From the NCBI RefSeq assembly GCF_028898845.1, contig NZ_CP118574.1:1302001-1366000 (forward strand): DNA of 64,000 nt, written 5' to 3'. Both the position numbers and the translations under genes were made by a program. Positions 27,466-36,449 of the stretch are shown here, piece by piece. The first letter of the stretch is position 1. Every line of letters begins with the position of its first letter. The stretch is from Streptomyces sp. WZ-12. Lineage in GTDB: Bacteria; Actinomycetota; Actinomycetes; Streptomycetales; Streptomycetaceae. The notes beneath the pieces are model-generated. The model was not told the origin of the DNA. It ran no database searches and saw nothing but the letters and a program-made list of their open reading frames with translations.

Positions 27466-29556
27466 TCAGCCGCCGCCCTGGATCCGGGCGATCAACAGCG
27501 CCACGTCGTCATGGTCGTTGCCGTGCCGCAGTTCGCCCAGGAGCCGGTCGCAGAGCGCCTCCAGGGGCCGCTCGGGCTCGGCGAGCAGGTCGAGCAGCCG
27601 GTCCAGTCGGGCGTCGATGGCCTGGTCGCGGGTCTCGATCAAACCGTCGGTGTAGAGCACCAGTTGATCGCCGGCGCGCAACGGCACGGTGGTCTGCTCG
27701 AACGTCACCTCGCCGACGCCACCCACGCCGAGCGGGGCGCCCGTGGGCAGGTCCAGGAGCTCCGGCGCCCGGCCCGGGCGCACCACGACCGGCGGGAGGT
27801 GGCCGGCGATGGCGATCACGCACTCCTCGCGGTGCGGGTCGTGGACGGCGTAGAGACAGGTCGCGAAGGCCGGGTCGAGCCCGCCGGCGATGTGGTCGAG
27901 GTGGTTGAGCAGCTCGGCGGGCGCCAGGTCGAGGTCGGCCAGCGCGCGGGTCGTGGTGCGCAACTGCCCCATGGTGGCGGCCGCGTTGATGCCGCTGCCC
28001 ATGACGTCGCCGACGACCAGCGCGGTCTTGTCGCCGGCGAGCGGGATGACGTCGTACCAGTCGCCGCCGACCTCGCTGGCCGCCTGGGCGGGCTGGTAGC
28101 GGTAGGCGATGTCCATCGTGGTGGGCTGCGGCGGCCGGTGGTTCATCAGGTGCCGCTGGAGGGTGAGCGCGGTGCGCCGTTCGCTCTGGTAGGAACGGGC
28201 GTTGTCGATGCAGACCGCCGCCCGGGCGGCCAGCTCGACGGCGAGCACCGCATCGTCCTCGTCGAACGGCACCGGGTTGTCCGTCCGGTAGAGCGACAGC
28301 GCGCCCAACACCTCGCCGCGGGCGATCAGCGGCACCGCCAGGTAGGAGTGCAGCCCGGCCTCCCGCAGCAGTTCGGCGCCCTGCCCGTCGGCGGCGATGT
28401 GCCGCCGCTCCTCCGGGCCCACCTCGGCGACCAGCACCGGGCGGGCCTCGGTGACGCAGCGGGTGATCAACCGCTCGGTCTCGTACGCGGCGAGCGCCCC
28501 GGTGGGGTCGGCGGCCCGGACGGCGGGCGTCTCGCCGGCCGCCGCGACCGCCAGCGCCCGGAAACGGGCCGGGGCGCCGCGGGTGAGCGCGGCGGGCCGG
28601 CCGCCGTCCAGGACGGCGTCGAGGACGTCGACGGCGGCCAGATCGGCGAGCTCCGGCACGATGACATCGGCCAACTCCTGGGCGGTCTGGCCCACATCGA
28701 GGGTGGTGCCGACGGACGCCGAGGCGTCCGCGATGAGCGCCAGCCGCCGTCGCGCGCGGGCCGCCTCGGTGGCCGCCCGGTGCTGCTCGGTGACGTCCAC
28801 GACCGAGGTCGCCACGCCCAGGACCCGCCCGTTGGCGTCCTCCAGCCGGTAGTACGAGACCGACCAGGCCAGGTCCGCTTCGGGGTGGTCGGCGGTGGGG
28901 CCGACGGAGAAGTCGTCCAGCAGCGGCCGGCCGGTGGCCAGCACCTCGCGCATCCGCTCCTCGATCGCGTCGGTCTCCAGGAACGACAGCACCTCCCTCA
29001 CGTGCCGCCCGATGTGCTGCTCGGCGGGCAGCTCGTTGATCCGCTCCAGCGCCGGGTTGACCATGACGAAGCGGAGATCGGTGTCGAGCACCGCCAGCCC
29101 GATCGGCGACTGGGCCACCAGCCGCACCGACAGCGCCAGGTCCCGCTCGACCTCGCGCAGCACCGACTGGTCGGTGGCGATGCCCAGGGCGTAGGAGGCA
29201 CCGTGCTCGTCCTGGAGGCGCATGTTGCGGAACTCGACGAGCCGGGTGCTGCCGTCCCTGTGCCGGACGGGGAAGACCCCGGCCCAGCTCTCGCCGCTGG
29301 CCATCACCCCGGCGAACAGGCGCATCACCAGATCGACGTGCTCGGGGTTGACCAGCAGCCGGACGGCGGACCGGCCGAGGGCCTCCTGCGCGCTCCATCC
29401 GAAGAGCTTCTCGGCCTGCGGGCTCCACAGCGCGATCCGGCCTTTTGCGTCGAGCATGACGGCGGCCACACCCAGGAGGTCCAGCAGCCCACCGGGCTGG
29501 CTCGGCCCGGCCCCGGCCTGGGCGACAGCGTCAGGGGACGCGTCGGTCGCACCCAT
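27466..29556 (-). CDS. PP2C phosphatase (SpoIIE type) with PAS and GAF domains
   Basis: About 696 aa, soluble. Two PAS domains (VAAVMLDAKGRIALWSPQA; IGLAVLDTDLRFVMVNPAL), a GAF domain (about 280-450) and a C-terminal RsbU-type phosphatase (ASEVGGDWYDVIPLAG, VVGDVMGSGINAAATM). Unlike the phosphatase at 22296-25031 it has no ATPase domain or sensor membrane segments. ATG 29556 follows GGAAGGAG; an earlier ATG at 29646 is possible. Likely role: partner-switch signalling controlling a sigma factor. Confidence 0.88.
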   Translation of the reverse strand: MGATDASPDAVAQAGAGPSQPGGLLDLLGVAAVMLDAKGRIALWSPQAEKLFGWSAQEALGRSAVRLLVNPEHVDLVMRLFAGVMASGESWAGVFPVRHRDGSTRLVEFRNMRLQDEHGASYALGIATDQSVLREVERDLALSVRLVAQSPIGLAVLDTDLRFVMVNPALERINELPAEQHIGRHVREVLSFLETDAIEERMREVLATGRPLLDDFSVGPTADHPEADLAWSVSYYRLEDANGRVLGVATSVVDVTEQHRAATEAARARRRLALIADASASVGTTLDVGQTAQELADVIVPELADLAAVDVLDAVLDGGRPAALTRGAPARFRALAVAAAGETPAVRAADPTGALAAYETERLITRCVTEARPVLVAEVGPEERRHIAADGQGAELLREAGLHSYLAVPLIARGEVLGALSLYRTDNPVPFDEDDAVLAVELAARAAVCIDNARSYQSERRTALTLQRHLMNHRPPQPTTMDIAYRYQPAQAASEVGGDWYDVIPLAGDKTALVVGDVMGSGINAAATMGQLRTTTRALADLDLAPAELLNHLDHIAGGLDPAFATCLYAVHDPHREECVIAIAGHLPPVVVRPGRAPELLDLPTGAPLGVGGVGEVTFEQTTVPLRAGDQLVLYTDGLIETRDQAIDARLDRLLDLLAEPERPLEALCDRLLGELRHGNDHDDVALLIARIQGGG

Positions 29557-29842
29557 CCAGGCACTCCTTCCGCCGGCCTGCCAGGCCGACAGCCGTGGCG
29601 CTCCGTGCACGGCCGGCCCTGCCGTGCTGCCGCTGCCCTCCATCATCCCTCCACACCGGACGAACCCGCAGGCAGAGCGCGGCCCACCAGGGCGGGGACC
29701 GAACCGGATGGAGCATTATGCGCCGCGCTCCCCCGGCGGGGCGACCGGGTTGGCGATATTGATCCACTGCCGGTTGGCCGGACAACGCCCCCTGAGGGGC
29801 TCCCGAGTTGGAGATGTCGATCTCTTGGGTCTACCCTGAGAT

Positions 29843-29861
29843 TAGTTGCTGGAGGCAACCA
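29843..29861. promoter_or_regulatory. Inverted repeat upstream of acyl-CoA ligase
   Basis: GTTGC (29845-29849), five bases, GCAAC (29855-29859) lies in an AT-richer patch 60 bases upstream of the ligase start. Extended arms TTAGTTGC/GCAACCAA pair at 7 of 8. It looks like a MarR/TetR-size operator. Confidence 0.35.
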
Positions 29862-29922
29862 ATATTCGCTAGTCGCGCCCCGGCGCACCGCACGCGCCGC
29901 CGGGGTCAGGAGGAAGCCCCCG

Positions 29923-31467
29923 ATGCCCATATCCGACCGCTCGTTCCGCATATACGTGGAGGAGAACCTCGATGCCCTTAACCGCGACCCGGACAGCGAG
30001 GTCCTGGTCCACCAGGGCCGCCGGGTCACCGCCGGCGAGTTCCGCTCCCTGGTCCTGCGCATGGCCCGCGCCCTGCGCGACCGCGGCGTCGGCCGCGACA
30101 CCACCGTCACCCTGCTGAGCGGCAACCTCCCCGAGACGATCGCCGCCCGCTACGCCGCCAACCTCGCCGGCGCCCGGATCAACCACCTCTACAACAAGCT
30201 CTCCGCCGACTCCCAGGCCGCGATCGTCCGCGACGTCGAGACCCGCGCGCTGATCGTCGACCCGCGCCTCGCCGAACGGGCCGCGGAACTGGTCGAGTTG
30301 GCGCCCGTCCCGGACGTGCTGGTGCTCGGCCCGGCCAAGTTGGGCACGGACCTGCTGGAGCTGGCCGCCGGTCAGAGCGACGAGCCGCTCGCCGCCGCGT
30401 CGCGCCCCGACGACATCTGCACCATCCGCCACACCGGCGGCACCACCGGCCACCCCAAGGGCATCTGCACCACCTTCGAGCAGGCGCGCTGGTTCAGCGG
30501 CGCCCTCCCGGACTTCGAGGGCGTCAAGCACCGTCAGTTGGTGTGCACCACCCTCGCCCACGGAGCCGGCTACATGGCTGACACCGTCCTGCACTCCGGC
30601 GGCACCGTCGTCCTCCTCGACGACTTCGACGCCGGGGAGGCGCTGGCCACCATCGAGCGCGAGCGGATCACCTCGATGTTCCTGCTGCCGCCGCTGCTCT
30701 ACCAGTTGATGGACCACCCCGACCGCCCGGCGACCGACACCTCCAGCCTCCGCACGGTCACCTACGGCGGCTGCCAGGCGTCCCCGGCCCGACTGGCCGA
30801 CGCGGTACGGACGTTCGGCCCGGTGCTGGTGCAGGGCTACGGCCAGAACGAGGCCGGCGGCGTCAGCGTGCTCAGCGCGGAGGACCACGACCCCGAGCGC
30901 CCCGACCGGCTGCGCTCGGCCGGCAAGGTGCTCGACGACGTCGAGGTGGTGATCCGGGACGAGTCCGGCCGCGATCTGCCGCCCGGCGAGCACGGCGAGG
31001 TCTGCGTCCGCTCCACCATGATCATGCAGGGTTACTGGAAGCAGCCCGAGCTGACCGCCGAGGTCCTCCGGGACGGCTGGCTGCACACCGGCGACGTCGG
31101 ATTCCTGGACGACGAGGGCTACTTGACCCTCGTCGACCGGATCAAGGACATGATCGTCGTGGTCGGCGGCCACGTCTACACCACCGAGCTGGAGGACCTC
31201 CTCAACTCCCACCCGGAGGTGCTCCAGAGCGCCGTCTACGGCGTCCGCGACGCCGACCGGATGGAGCGGGTGCACGCGACGGTGGTCCGCACCCCCGGCA
31301 GCGACCTCGACGCCGAGCGGCTGTGCGCCATGGTGCGCGAGGCCCGCGGCGCGATGTACGAGCCGGCGCGGATCACCTTCGTCGACGCGCTGCCGCTCAC
31401 CGACGTGGGCAAGCCGGACAAGAAGGAACTCCGGCGCCGCGCCGAGGAGTCGGGCGCCGCGGTCTGA
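29923..31467 (+). CDS. Acyl-CoA synthetase (AMP-binding family)
   Basis: A 514-aa ANL-superfamily ligase that activates a carboxylic acid with ATP and CoA. The P-loop-like motif is TIRHTGGTTGHPKG, the A5 motif YGQNEAGG, and the hinge/C-terminal motifs are GWLHTGDVGFLDDEGYL and DRIKDMIVVVGGHVYTTELE with the catalytic Lys near the end (VGKPDKKELRRR). ATG 29923 follows AGGAGGA. It could provide a CoA ester for the catabolic cluster at the window start (whose fadD3 position is empty), but the 24-kb distance makes that only a possibility. Confidence 0.88.
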   Translation: MPISDRSFRIYVEENLDALNRDPDSEVLVHQGRRVTAGEFRSLVLRMARALRDRGVGRDTTVTLLSGNLPETIAARYAANLAGARINHLYNKLSADSQAAIVRDVETRALIVDPRLAERAAELVELAPVPDVLVLGPAKLGTDLLELAAGQSDEPLAAASRPDDICTIRHTGGTTGHPKGICTTFEQARWFSGALPDFEGVKHRQLVCTTLAHGAGYMADTVLHSGGTVVLLDDFDAGEALATIERERITSMFLLPPLLYQLMDHPDRPATDTSSLRTVTYGGCQASPARLADAVRTFGPVLVQGYGQNEAGGVSVLSAEDHDPERPDRLRSAGKVLDDVEVVIRDESGRDLPPGEHGEVCVRSTMIMQGYWKQPELTAEVLRDGWLHTGDVGFLDDEGYLTLVDRIKDMIVVVGGHVYTTELEDLLNSHPEVLQSAVYGVRDADRMERVHATVVRTPGSDLDAERLCAMVREARGAMYEPARITFVDALPLTDVGKPDKKELRRRAEESGAAV

Positions 31468-31502
31468 CCCCGGCCCGCCGGTCCGCGGCGCCGGACCGGC
31501 AG

Positions 31503-31542
31503 CGGCGGGCCGCCGCAGTTGCTCAACTGCGGCGGCCCGCCG
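31503..31542. terminator. Very strong bidirectional hairpin
   Basis: A perfect 19-bp stem (CGGCGGGCCGCCGCAGTTG / CAACTGCGGCGGCCCGCCG) with a two-base CT centre lies between the convergent ligase and His-rich gene. Confidence 0.85.
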
Positions 31543-31554
31543 GGCTACTTCCGG

Positions 31555-31860
31555 TCAGAACCAGAAGCCGAAGATGTGGCGGAGGATGTGTCCCAGGCGG
31601 AACAGCAGGAAACGGCGCTCCTCGCCCCGCCTGCCCTCACGGCCCTTATGGCCCTCGCGCCCCTCGTGACCGAAGCGGAAGTGGTGGTGCCGGCACTCGT
31701 GGTGACGGTGGTTGCGGCCGTGATTGCCGCCACGCCCGTGGTCGCCGCTCGCCACGACGCTCTGGCTCTGGGGGGCGGCCGAGGCCATACCAGCGGCCGG
31801 AACAACGGTTGCGGCGGTGAGGGCCGCGGCGGCCAGGGAACGGCCTATGAACTTACGCAT
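31555..31860 (-). CDS. Small secreted basic/histidine-rich protein
   Basis: 101 aa with a signal peptide (RKFIGRSLAAAALTAATVV... to ASAA, about residues 1-28). The mature part is dense in His, Arg, Gly and Glu (GGNHGRNHRHH, CRHHHFRFGHEG, EGHKGREGRRG) and ends in a hydrophobic tail (HILRHIFGFWF). ATG 31860 follows CAGGAG. Function unknown; metal or nucleic-acid binding is possible. Confidence 0.65.
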   Translation of the reverse strand: MRKFIGRSLAAAALTAATVVPAAGMASAAPQSQSVVASGDHGRGGNHGRNHRHHECRHHHFRFGHEGREGHKGREGRRGEERRFLLFRLGHILRHIFGFWF

Positions 31861-32028
31861 TGCGTTTCTCCTGGTTGGCAGGAAATCGGACACGTGATGG
31901 GTACCTCGCACCGTCCGTTTCCGCGCAGACACGGCGCGCGTCCACTCCAACGGCCCCCGCAATTGCTCCGAACGCCACACTCCCGGGCACCGAAGGGCGG
32001 CCGGACGGGACCGCGGGCGACGGGCCTT

Positions 32029-32862
32029 CTAGTGCTTGCGGGCTCGGCTCGGCTGCACCCTGGCCGGTTCGCCCGGCATCTTCGGGTGGTCCGGCGGATA
32101 CGGCAGGTCGCCCAGGCCCTCGTCGGCTGCGTACCGGTCGGCCAGCTCCAGTAGCGGCTCCAGACCGAAGGCGTGCTCGGCCATGTCCGCGTGCACGTCG
32201 CCGAGTTCGGCGTACCGGGGCGGGACGGTCCGCAGGTCGAAGTCCTCGGGCTCGGCGGCGGACAGCTCCTCCCAGCGCAGCGGCGTGGAGACCGTCGCCC
32301 GCGGGCGGGCGCGCAGCGAGTAGGGCGAGGCGATGGTGCGGTCGCGGGCCATCTGGTTGTAGTCCACGAACACCTTGCTGCCGCGCTCCTCCTTCCACCA
32401 GGCGGCGGTCACCCGCTGCGGAAGCCGCCGTTCCAGCGTCCGGGCCACGGCGATCGCGGCCCGCCTGACCTCGGTGAACGTCCAGTGGGGGCGGATCGGC
32501 ACATAGACGTGCACCCCACGGCCGCCGGAGGTCTTGGGCCAGCCGCGCAGCCCGTGCTCGGTCAGCAGCGCGCGCAGCTCGTGGGCGACCGCGACGGCGT
32601 CGGCGAAGCCGGTGCCGGGCTGCGGGTCGAGGTCGATCCGCAGCTCGTCGGGGTGCTCGGTGTCCGTGCGGCGGACCGGCCAGGGGTGGAACGTCAGGCA
32701 CCCCAGGTTGGCGGCCCAGATCACGGCGGCGGGCTCGCCGGGGCAGATCTCGTCCGCGAACCGCCCGCTCGGGAAGGTGATGCGGGCGGTGGGCAGCCAG
32801 TCCGGCAGCCCCTTGGGCGCCCGCTTCTGGTAGAAGTGAGGACTTTTTACCCTTTCCGCAGG
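32029..32862 (-). pseudogene. LigD-type polymerase-domain (PolDom) gene, 5' end lost at the prophage junction
   Basis: The frame encodes most of an AEP-type polymerase/primase domain used in bacterial end joining: FYQKRAPKGLPDWL, TFPSGRFADEICPGEP, ANLGCLTFHPWPVRR, ELRIDLDPQPGT (metal Asp pair), KTSGGRGVHVYVPI, VFVDYNQMARDRTIASPYS. The N-terminal 50-70 residues are missing. Reading upstream, host-like codons stop near 32837, AT-rich phage DNA follows, and TGA appears at 32863-32865. Integration has removed the natural start, so the product is probably not made. Confidence 0.8.
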
Positions 32863-32872
32863 TCAGGGACCT
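32824..32872. other. Prophage attachment junction (attL candidate)
   Basis: The host/phage composition change falls here, inside the PolDom frame. CTTCT-GGT-AGAAG (32824-32836) is a perfect small dyad of the kind bound by tyrosine recombinases at core sites. AGGTC-AGG-GACCT (32860-32872) is a second dyad on the phage side. The other end of the prophage is outside the window, so the core cannot be fixed by comparing both ends. Confidence 0.55.
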
Positions 32873-32931
32873 AACGGACACTTGGGGGCCAGCATCCCGT
32901 CAGCATCAGCAATCCCGGAGTCACCAGCACC

Positions 32932-34089
32932 ATGGCCAGCAAGACCCTCGCCCGGGGCATGGGCACCTTCTTCAAGGACTGCGAGCACCCTGAGTCCCGG
33001 TGGTCCAAGTGTCCCCATGCCTACAAGATCCGGTACCGCAACGCTGCCGGGAAGCAGACGGAGGAGTCTGGGTTCGCCACCCAGACGCTTGCCATCGAGC
33101 GGCTGACGGAGATCTACAAGCAAAAGAAGTCCACACCGGCCACCAAGCTGGAACGCATCCAACGGTACGGCCAGATGCGCTTTGAAGACTTCGCAAATGA
33201 TCACCTCCAGCGTCAGCGCGACCTCAGCGACTACACATCCGGACAGGTACAGCATCTTCTCGATACACATCTGTACCCGGAGCTAGGTTCCCGAAGGATG
33301 AACTCCTTCGACTCGACGGTGGTCGAGGGATTCATTCGGGCTATGGAACGCGCCGGTGTCGGTGTGGCCACTCAGCGCAACGCTTACATACGACTGAAGG
33401 CCGCGCTACTCGACGCACACAAGATGGGGATCTTGGAGGAGAACCCCTGTGAGGGCGTCGTCTCCCCCGACTACCGACCCAAGCGCATAGTCATCCCTTC
33501 TCCGGAACTGGTCAGTGAGATACATAGCCTCAATGGGGACGCCTTCTCGCTCTTCGTCGATATGATGGGCGGCTGTGGTCTGCGAAACGCTGAAGCACTC
33601 GCCGTAAACATAAACAACATTGTTGCAGATGATGTTTACCGGGTGACTGAGCAGCTACACAGAAAGACAAACAAGCTATCTCCACTTAAACACCGTAAGC
33701 CTGGAGAGTTTCGAGAAACGCCACTCCCCCTGTACGTGAAGAAGGCTATCTTGGCGTACGCGGAAAAGCATGGGACGACCGAAGACGGTTACCTTATGCG
33801 GGTCCGTGAGGGCAGCGACAAGCTACTAACGATCACTGCAATCCAAAACCAGTGGTCTCGCCACAAGCACGAACTTAAGCAGGAACTTCCGGAAGGCTTC
33901 ACTCTCTACGCACTGCGGCATTGGTTTGCATCTCGCTGCCTCACTAGAGGCATTCCGATCACTGATGTTGCCACCTGGATGGGTCACCGAAACATCAACG
34001 TCACGTTCCAGACCTACAGCCATCTGATGCCGGGCTCCATCGGCCGCGCCGCGAAGATCCTTGATGAGGGAATCGACTTGGCCGCCTAG
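32932..34089 (+). CDS. int: Tyrosine integrase
   Basis: A 385-aa tyrosine recombinase. The N-terminal arm-binding part (about 1-70) precedes an SAM-like core-binding domain (about 78-165) and the catalytic domain. Catalytic residues are Arg in GGCGLRNAEAL, the YALRHWFASR box (a Y-x-x-R variant of HxxR), His in MGHRNINVT and the nucleophile Tyr in FQTYSHLMP. It lies next to the junction and points into the prophage. Codon use is less GC-biased than the host. It should catalyse integration and, with an excisionase, excision. Confidence 0.93.
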   Translation: MASKTLARGMGTFFKDCEHPESRWSKCPHAYKIRYRNAAGKQTEESGFATQTLAIERLTEIYKQKKSTPATKLERIQRYGQMRFEDFANDHLQRQRDLSDYTSGQVQHLLDTHLYPELGSRRMNSFDSTVVEGFIRAMERAGVGVATQRNAYIRLKAALLDAHKMGILEENPCEGVVSPDYRPKRIVIPSPELVSEIHSLNGDAFSLFVDMMGGCGLRNAEALAVNINNIVADDVYRVTEQLHRKTNKLSPLKHRKPGEFRETPLPLYVKKAILAYAEKHGTTEDGYLMRVREGSDKLLTITAIQNQWSRHKHELKQELPEGFTLYALRHWFASRCLTRGIPITDVATWMGHRNINVTFQTYSHLMPGSIGRAAKILDEGIDLAA

Positions 34090-34097
34090 GAAACACA

Positions 34098-34145
34098 AAA
34101 AGCCCCCTCGATAGAATGATTCAATCATTCCGTCAAGGGGGCTTT
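34098..34145. terminator. Bidirectional terminator after the integrase
   Basis: AAGCCCCCT and AGGGGGCTT form the outer stem, with an inner GAATGAT/ATCATTC stem. A-runs on the left and T-runs on the right make it intrinsic in both directions, between convergent int and the leftward genes. Confidence 0.9.
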
Positions 34146-34155
34146 GCACTGCCTG

Positions 34156-34338
34156 CTAGATCTTCTGTTGTTCGAGCCACTTCAGCACGTCGGTCTTCTT
34201 GTACTGGATCTTGGAGTTCTTCCCGGCGCCGAACTTGTATCCGCGAAGGCCGCACTTCGGGGCTTCTCGGTACACCCATACCAGGGACATGTTAAGGAAG
34301 GCTGCGGTCTGCTTCGCGTCCATCATGATGGATTCCAT
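34156..34338 (-). CDS. Small helix-turn-helix protein, excisionase-like
   Basis: About 60 aa: MMDAKQTAAFLNMSLVWVYR is the MerR/Xis-type helix-turn-helix (typically aaexLgvs.xtvyrw), and KYNSKIQY-like KNSKIQYKKTDVLKWLEQQ is the wing and C-terminal helix. ATG 34338 overlaps the stop (TAATG) of a 49-aa gene. Its place beside int and its size fit a recombination directionality factor; a small repressor is the alternative. Confidence 0.72.
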   Translation of the reverse strand: MESIMMDAKQTAAFLNMSLVWVYREAPKCGLRGYKFGAGKNSKIQYKKTDVLKWLEQQKI

Positions 34339-34487
34339 TACATCCACCCACTCAGGATCGCCGACCGGCACAGGCCACAGACGTAGGATTCGATGCCATC
34401 CCAGTCAATCCGATACAGCTCATCCAAGGACTCTTCTCGGCGACAGCCGTCACATGCATCAACTTCCAGCTCTTCAATGAGTCCCAT
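34338..34487 (-). CDS. 49-aa zinc-ribbon-like small protein
   Basis: Starts MGLIEELEVDACDGCRREES and ends GWM, with two CxxC pairs (ACDGC and VCGLC) that could hold a zinc ion. It begins 14 bases after the DNA polymerase stop, and its TAA overlaps the ATG of the excisionase-like gene (TAATG), strong evidence that it is translated. Function unknown. Confidence 0.6.
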   Translation of the reverse strand: MGLIEELEVDACDGCRREESLDELYRIDWDGIESYVCGLCRSAILSGWM

Positions 34488-34501
34488 GTCATGGTCTCGA
34501 C

Positions 34502-36397
34502 TCACTTGATGATCCCCCTTCGCTTGAGATCGATTTCTGCTTGTTCTGGATGCGCCTGGTAGTAGGGATCATTGGCGGTAGCCGTCTTCAGGTCTTTGAA
34601 GTAGAGAGATCCCCAGGACCTTCCGCCTCTATCTGGGTCTGTGGGTATCTCTAGTCCCTTGATGGTCTCGGCCATGAGGTCCGCGGTTAGCTTCATAGCC
34701 TTGTCCCCATGCTCTTCAGGCACCGAGAACACGACTTCGTCATGGATTGGGAGTCGCATGTAGGGAGTAAGGCCGGATTCATGCATCCGAACCAGGGCCC
34801 GGCATGTGATGTCACGGGATCCGGACTGGATGAAGTAGTTGAGGGCGCTGTATGCGCGGTTTCGATCCACATAGAGGCGCCGACCGGAGGCCGTTTCGAT
34901 GTGTCCGAAGCGCCTGGCCTGCTCTGTGAGCCGTTCAGCGAGCCTTTTGACCCCCGGATAGGTCTCCCAGAAGCCTTCGACGGCCTTCCTGGCGAGTTCT
35001 TCCGTGACGCCGGCCTGTTCGTGGACTGCCTTCCAGCCCCCGCCGAAGCAGACGCAAAAATTGGTGGTCTTCCCGGCCTTCCTGGGGACGCCGGCAGCGT
35101 CGGCGGTGATCTGGTGGAGGTCATCGCCGTTCTTGAAGGCCCGGAGCATGGTCTTGTCGCCGCTGTGGGCGGCCAGGAACCGCAGCTCCATGTTCGAGTA
35201 GTCCGTGCTGAGGGCTATGTGGCCTTCATCGGCGACGAAGCAGCGCCGAATCTCCCAGTCACCAGACGGGAGGGTCTGTGCTGGGACTCCCGTGATGCTT
35301 TGCCGGGCCGTACGTGCCTGGATGGAGTTGATTGCGGGGTGAACCCGACCTTCAGCGTCCCGCAGGTCCAGGAAGCTCCGCAGCCATGTCTGACGCTTCT
35401 TGCGGGCGCTCTTGGCCTTGTCGATGGCGCCGGCCAGGAGGCGAACCATGTCGGGGTACTCGGGTGCTCGAACCTTGTCGAGGAGTGCCCCGTCCACCTT
35501 GAGCTTCCCTGTCTTGGTCAGGGCAAATGCGGACAAATTAACACCGAGATCACGCAGCGCCTCGGCGCACTGGTCGGTGCTCCATGGGTTCTCGCAGCCA
35601 AGGTCACGTGCTACCTGGGTCCACTCGGCCTCTTGGGCCTCCAGCTCCCGAGCAAGGCCCTCCGTGTACTCCACGTCCAGGAGGAAGCCGCGGCGGCTCA
35701 TGTACGAGCAGACCTCAGCCACCTTGTGCTCGAACGAGGTGAGCTTGCGGGCCGAGGCCGGCACGAGACGCTTGAGCTTGGCAGCGAGGCGGTACGCCAG
35801 GATCGGATCCAGGCCGGCGTAGGTCAGGTATCCGGGGTGGAAGGTATCGACTTCCTTCCAGACCTGGGCCTTCGTGGTCTTGAGGCTCTTGGCGATTTCC
35901 GCCATGGATCCCTTAACCCGGAGGGCTATGTCCGAGTCGATGTACTGGCCCGTGAGGGCTTCCAGGGAGTGACCAGGGCAGCCGTCCTTGACGCCGCGGG
36001 AGTCCACCAGGTGGGCGAGGATCTTCGTGTCGGTGACCTTGGGCCAGACCTCTTCCATGGCAAGATCGGTGCTGGCATCGAGCACCAGAAGGTCATAGGT
36101 GCCGTTCTGGAAGACGAGCTTGTGCACGTAGCGGATAGCACCCACGGCGGCGGCAAGAAGGGCCTCAGACAGCTCTACCGGTACTACGTAGGCTTCGGTG
36201 GCATTGCCGAACTGGACGAGCCGCAGACGGAAGTCGTCGGCCCACCAGTCGAGCCCGGTGGTCTCGGTATCGCAACCGAGGCCCTTCTTGTTTGCTTTGA
36301 CCCAGGAGACGAACTCAGGGATATCAGCATCGGACTCCAGGACGTTGATGACGGCTACGTCTCCAGCGATCTTTCGAGCCAGACACATGCTTATCAC
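34502..36397 (-). CDS. Phage family A DNA polymerase with 3'-5' exonuclease domain
   Basis: About 631 aa. The DnaQ-like exonuclease domain begins with CDTETTGLDWWADDFR (near residue 44) and has its later metal Asp in TYAGLDPILAYR. The polymerase domain shows motif A STDYSNMELRFLAAHSGD, the O-helix region GVPRKAGKTTNFCVCFGGG and motif C LPIHDEVVFSVPEE. GTG 36397 follows AAGGGAG; an ATG nine bases later is possible. It replicates phage DNA. It heads a leftward unit preceded by the repeat at 36420-36435. Confidence 0.92.
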   Translation of the reverse strand: MISMCLARKIAGDVAVINVLESDADIPEFVSWVKANKKGLGCDTETTGLDWWADDFRLRLVQFGNATEAYVVPVELSEALLAAAVGAIRYVHKLVFQNGTYDLLVLDASTDLAMEEVWPKVTDTKILAHLVDSRGVKDGCPGHSLEALTGQYIDSDIALRVKGSMAEIAKSLKTTKAQVWKEVDTFHPGYLTYAGLDPILAYRLAAKLKRLVPASARKLTSFEHKVAEVCSYMSRRGFLLDVEYTEGLARELEAQEAEWTQVARDLGCENPWSTDQCAEALRDLGVNLSAFALTKTGKLKVDGALLDKVRAPEYPDMVRLLAGAIDKAKSARKKRQTWLRSFLDLRDAEGRVHPAINSIQARTARQSITGVPAQTLPSGDWEIRRCFVADEGHIALSTDYSNMELRFLAAHSGDKTMLRAFKNGDDLHQITADAAGVPRKAGKTTNFCVCFGGGWKAVHEQAGVTEELARKAVEGFWETYPGVKRLAERLTEQARRFGHIETASGRRLYVDRNRAYSALNYFIQSGSRDITCRALVRMHESGLTPYMRLPIHDEVVFSVPEEHGDKAMKLTADLMAETIKGLEIPTDPDRGGRSWGSLYFKDLKTATANDPYYQAHPEQAEIDLKRRGIIK

Positions 36398-36419
36398 TTT
36401 GGTTCGTCTCCCTTCAGCG

Positions 36420-36435
36420 GTACAGCTTCCAAGTT
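36420..36435 (-). repeat. Early-unit repeat copy 1
   Basis: Leftward strand reads AACTTGGAAGCTGTAC; a TTTACC patch lies 15 bases further upstream of TGTAC. It stands 22 bases upstream of the DNA polymerase start. Confidence 0.7.
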
Positions 36436-36449
36436 GCCGGGTAAATGTG

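Noticed and set aside
31853..32881. A 342-codon minus-strand frame across the prophage junction
   Set aside because: It is the wrong frame of the PolDom gene, low-complexity and Arg-rich; conserved motifs are in another frame.
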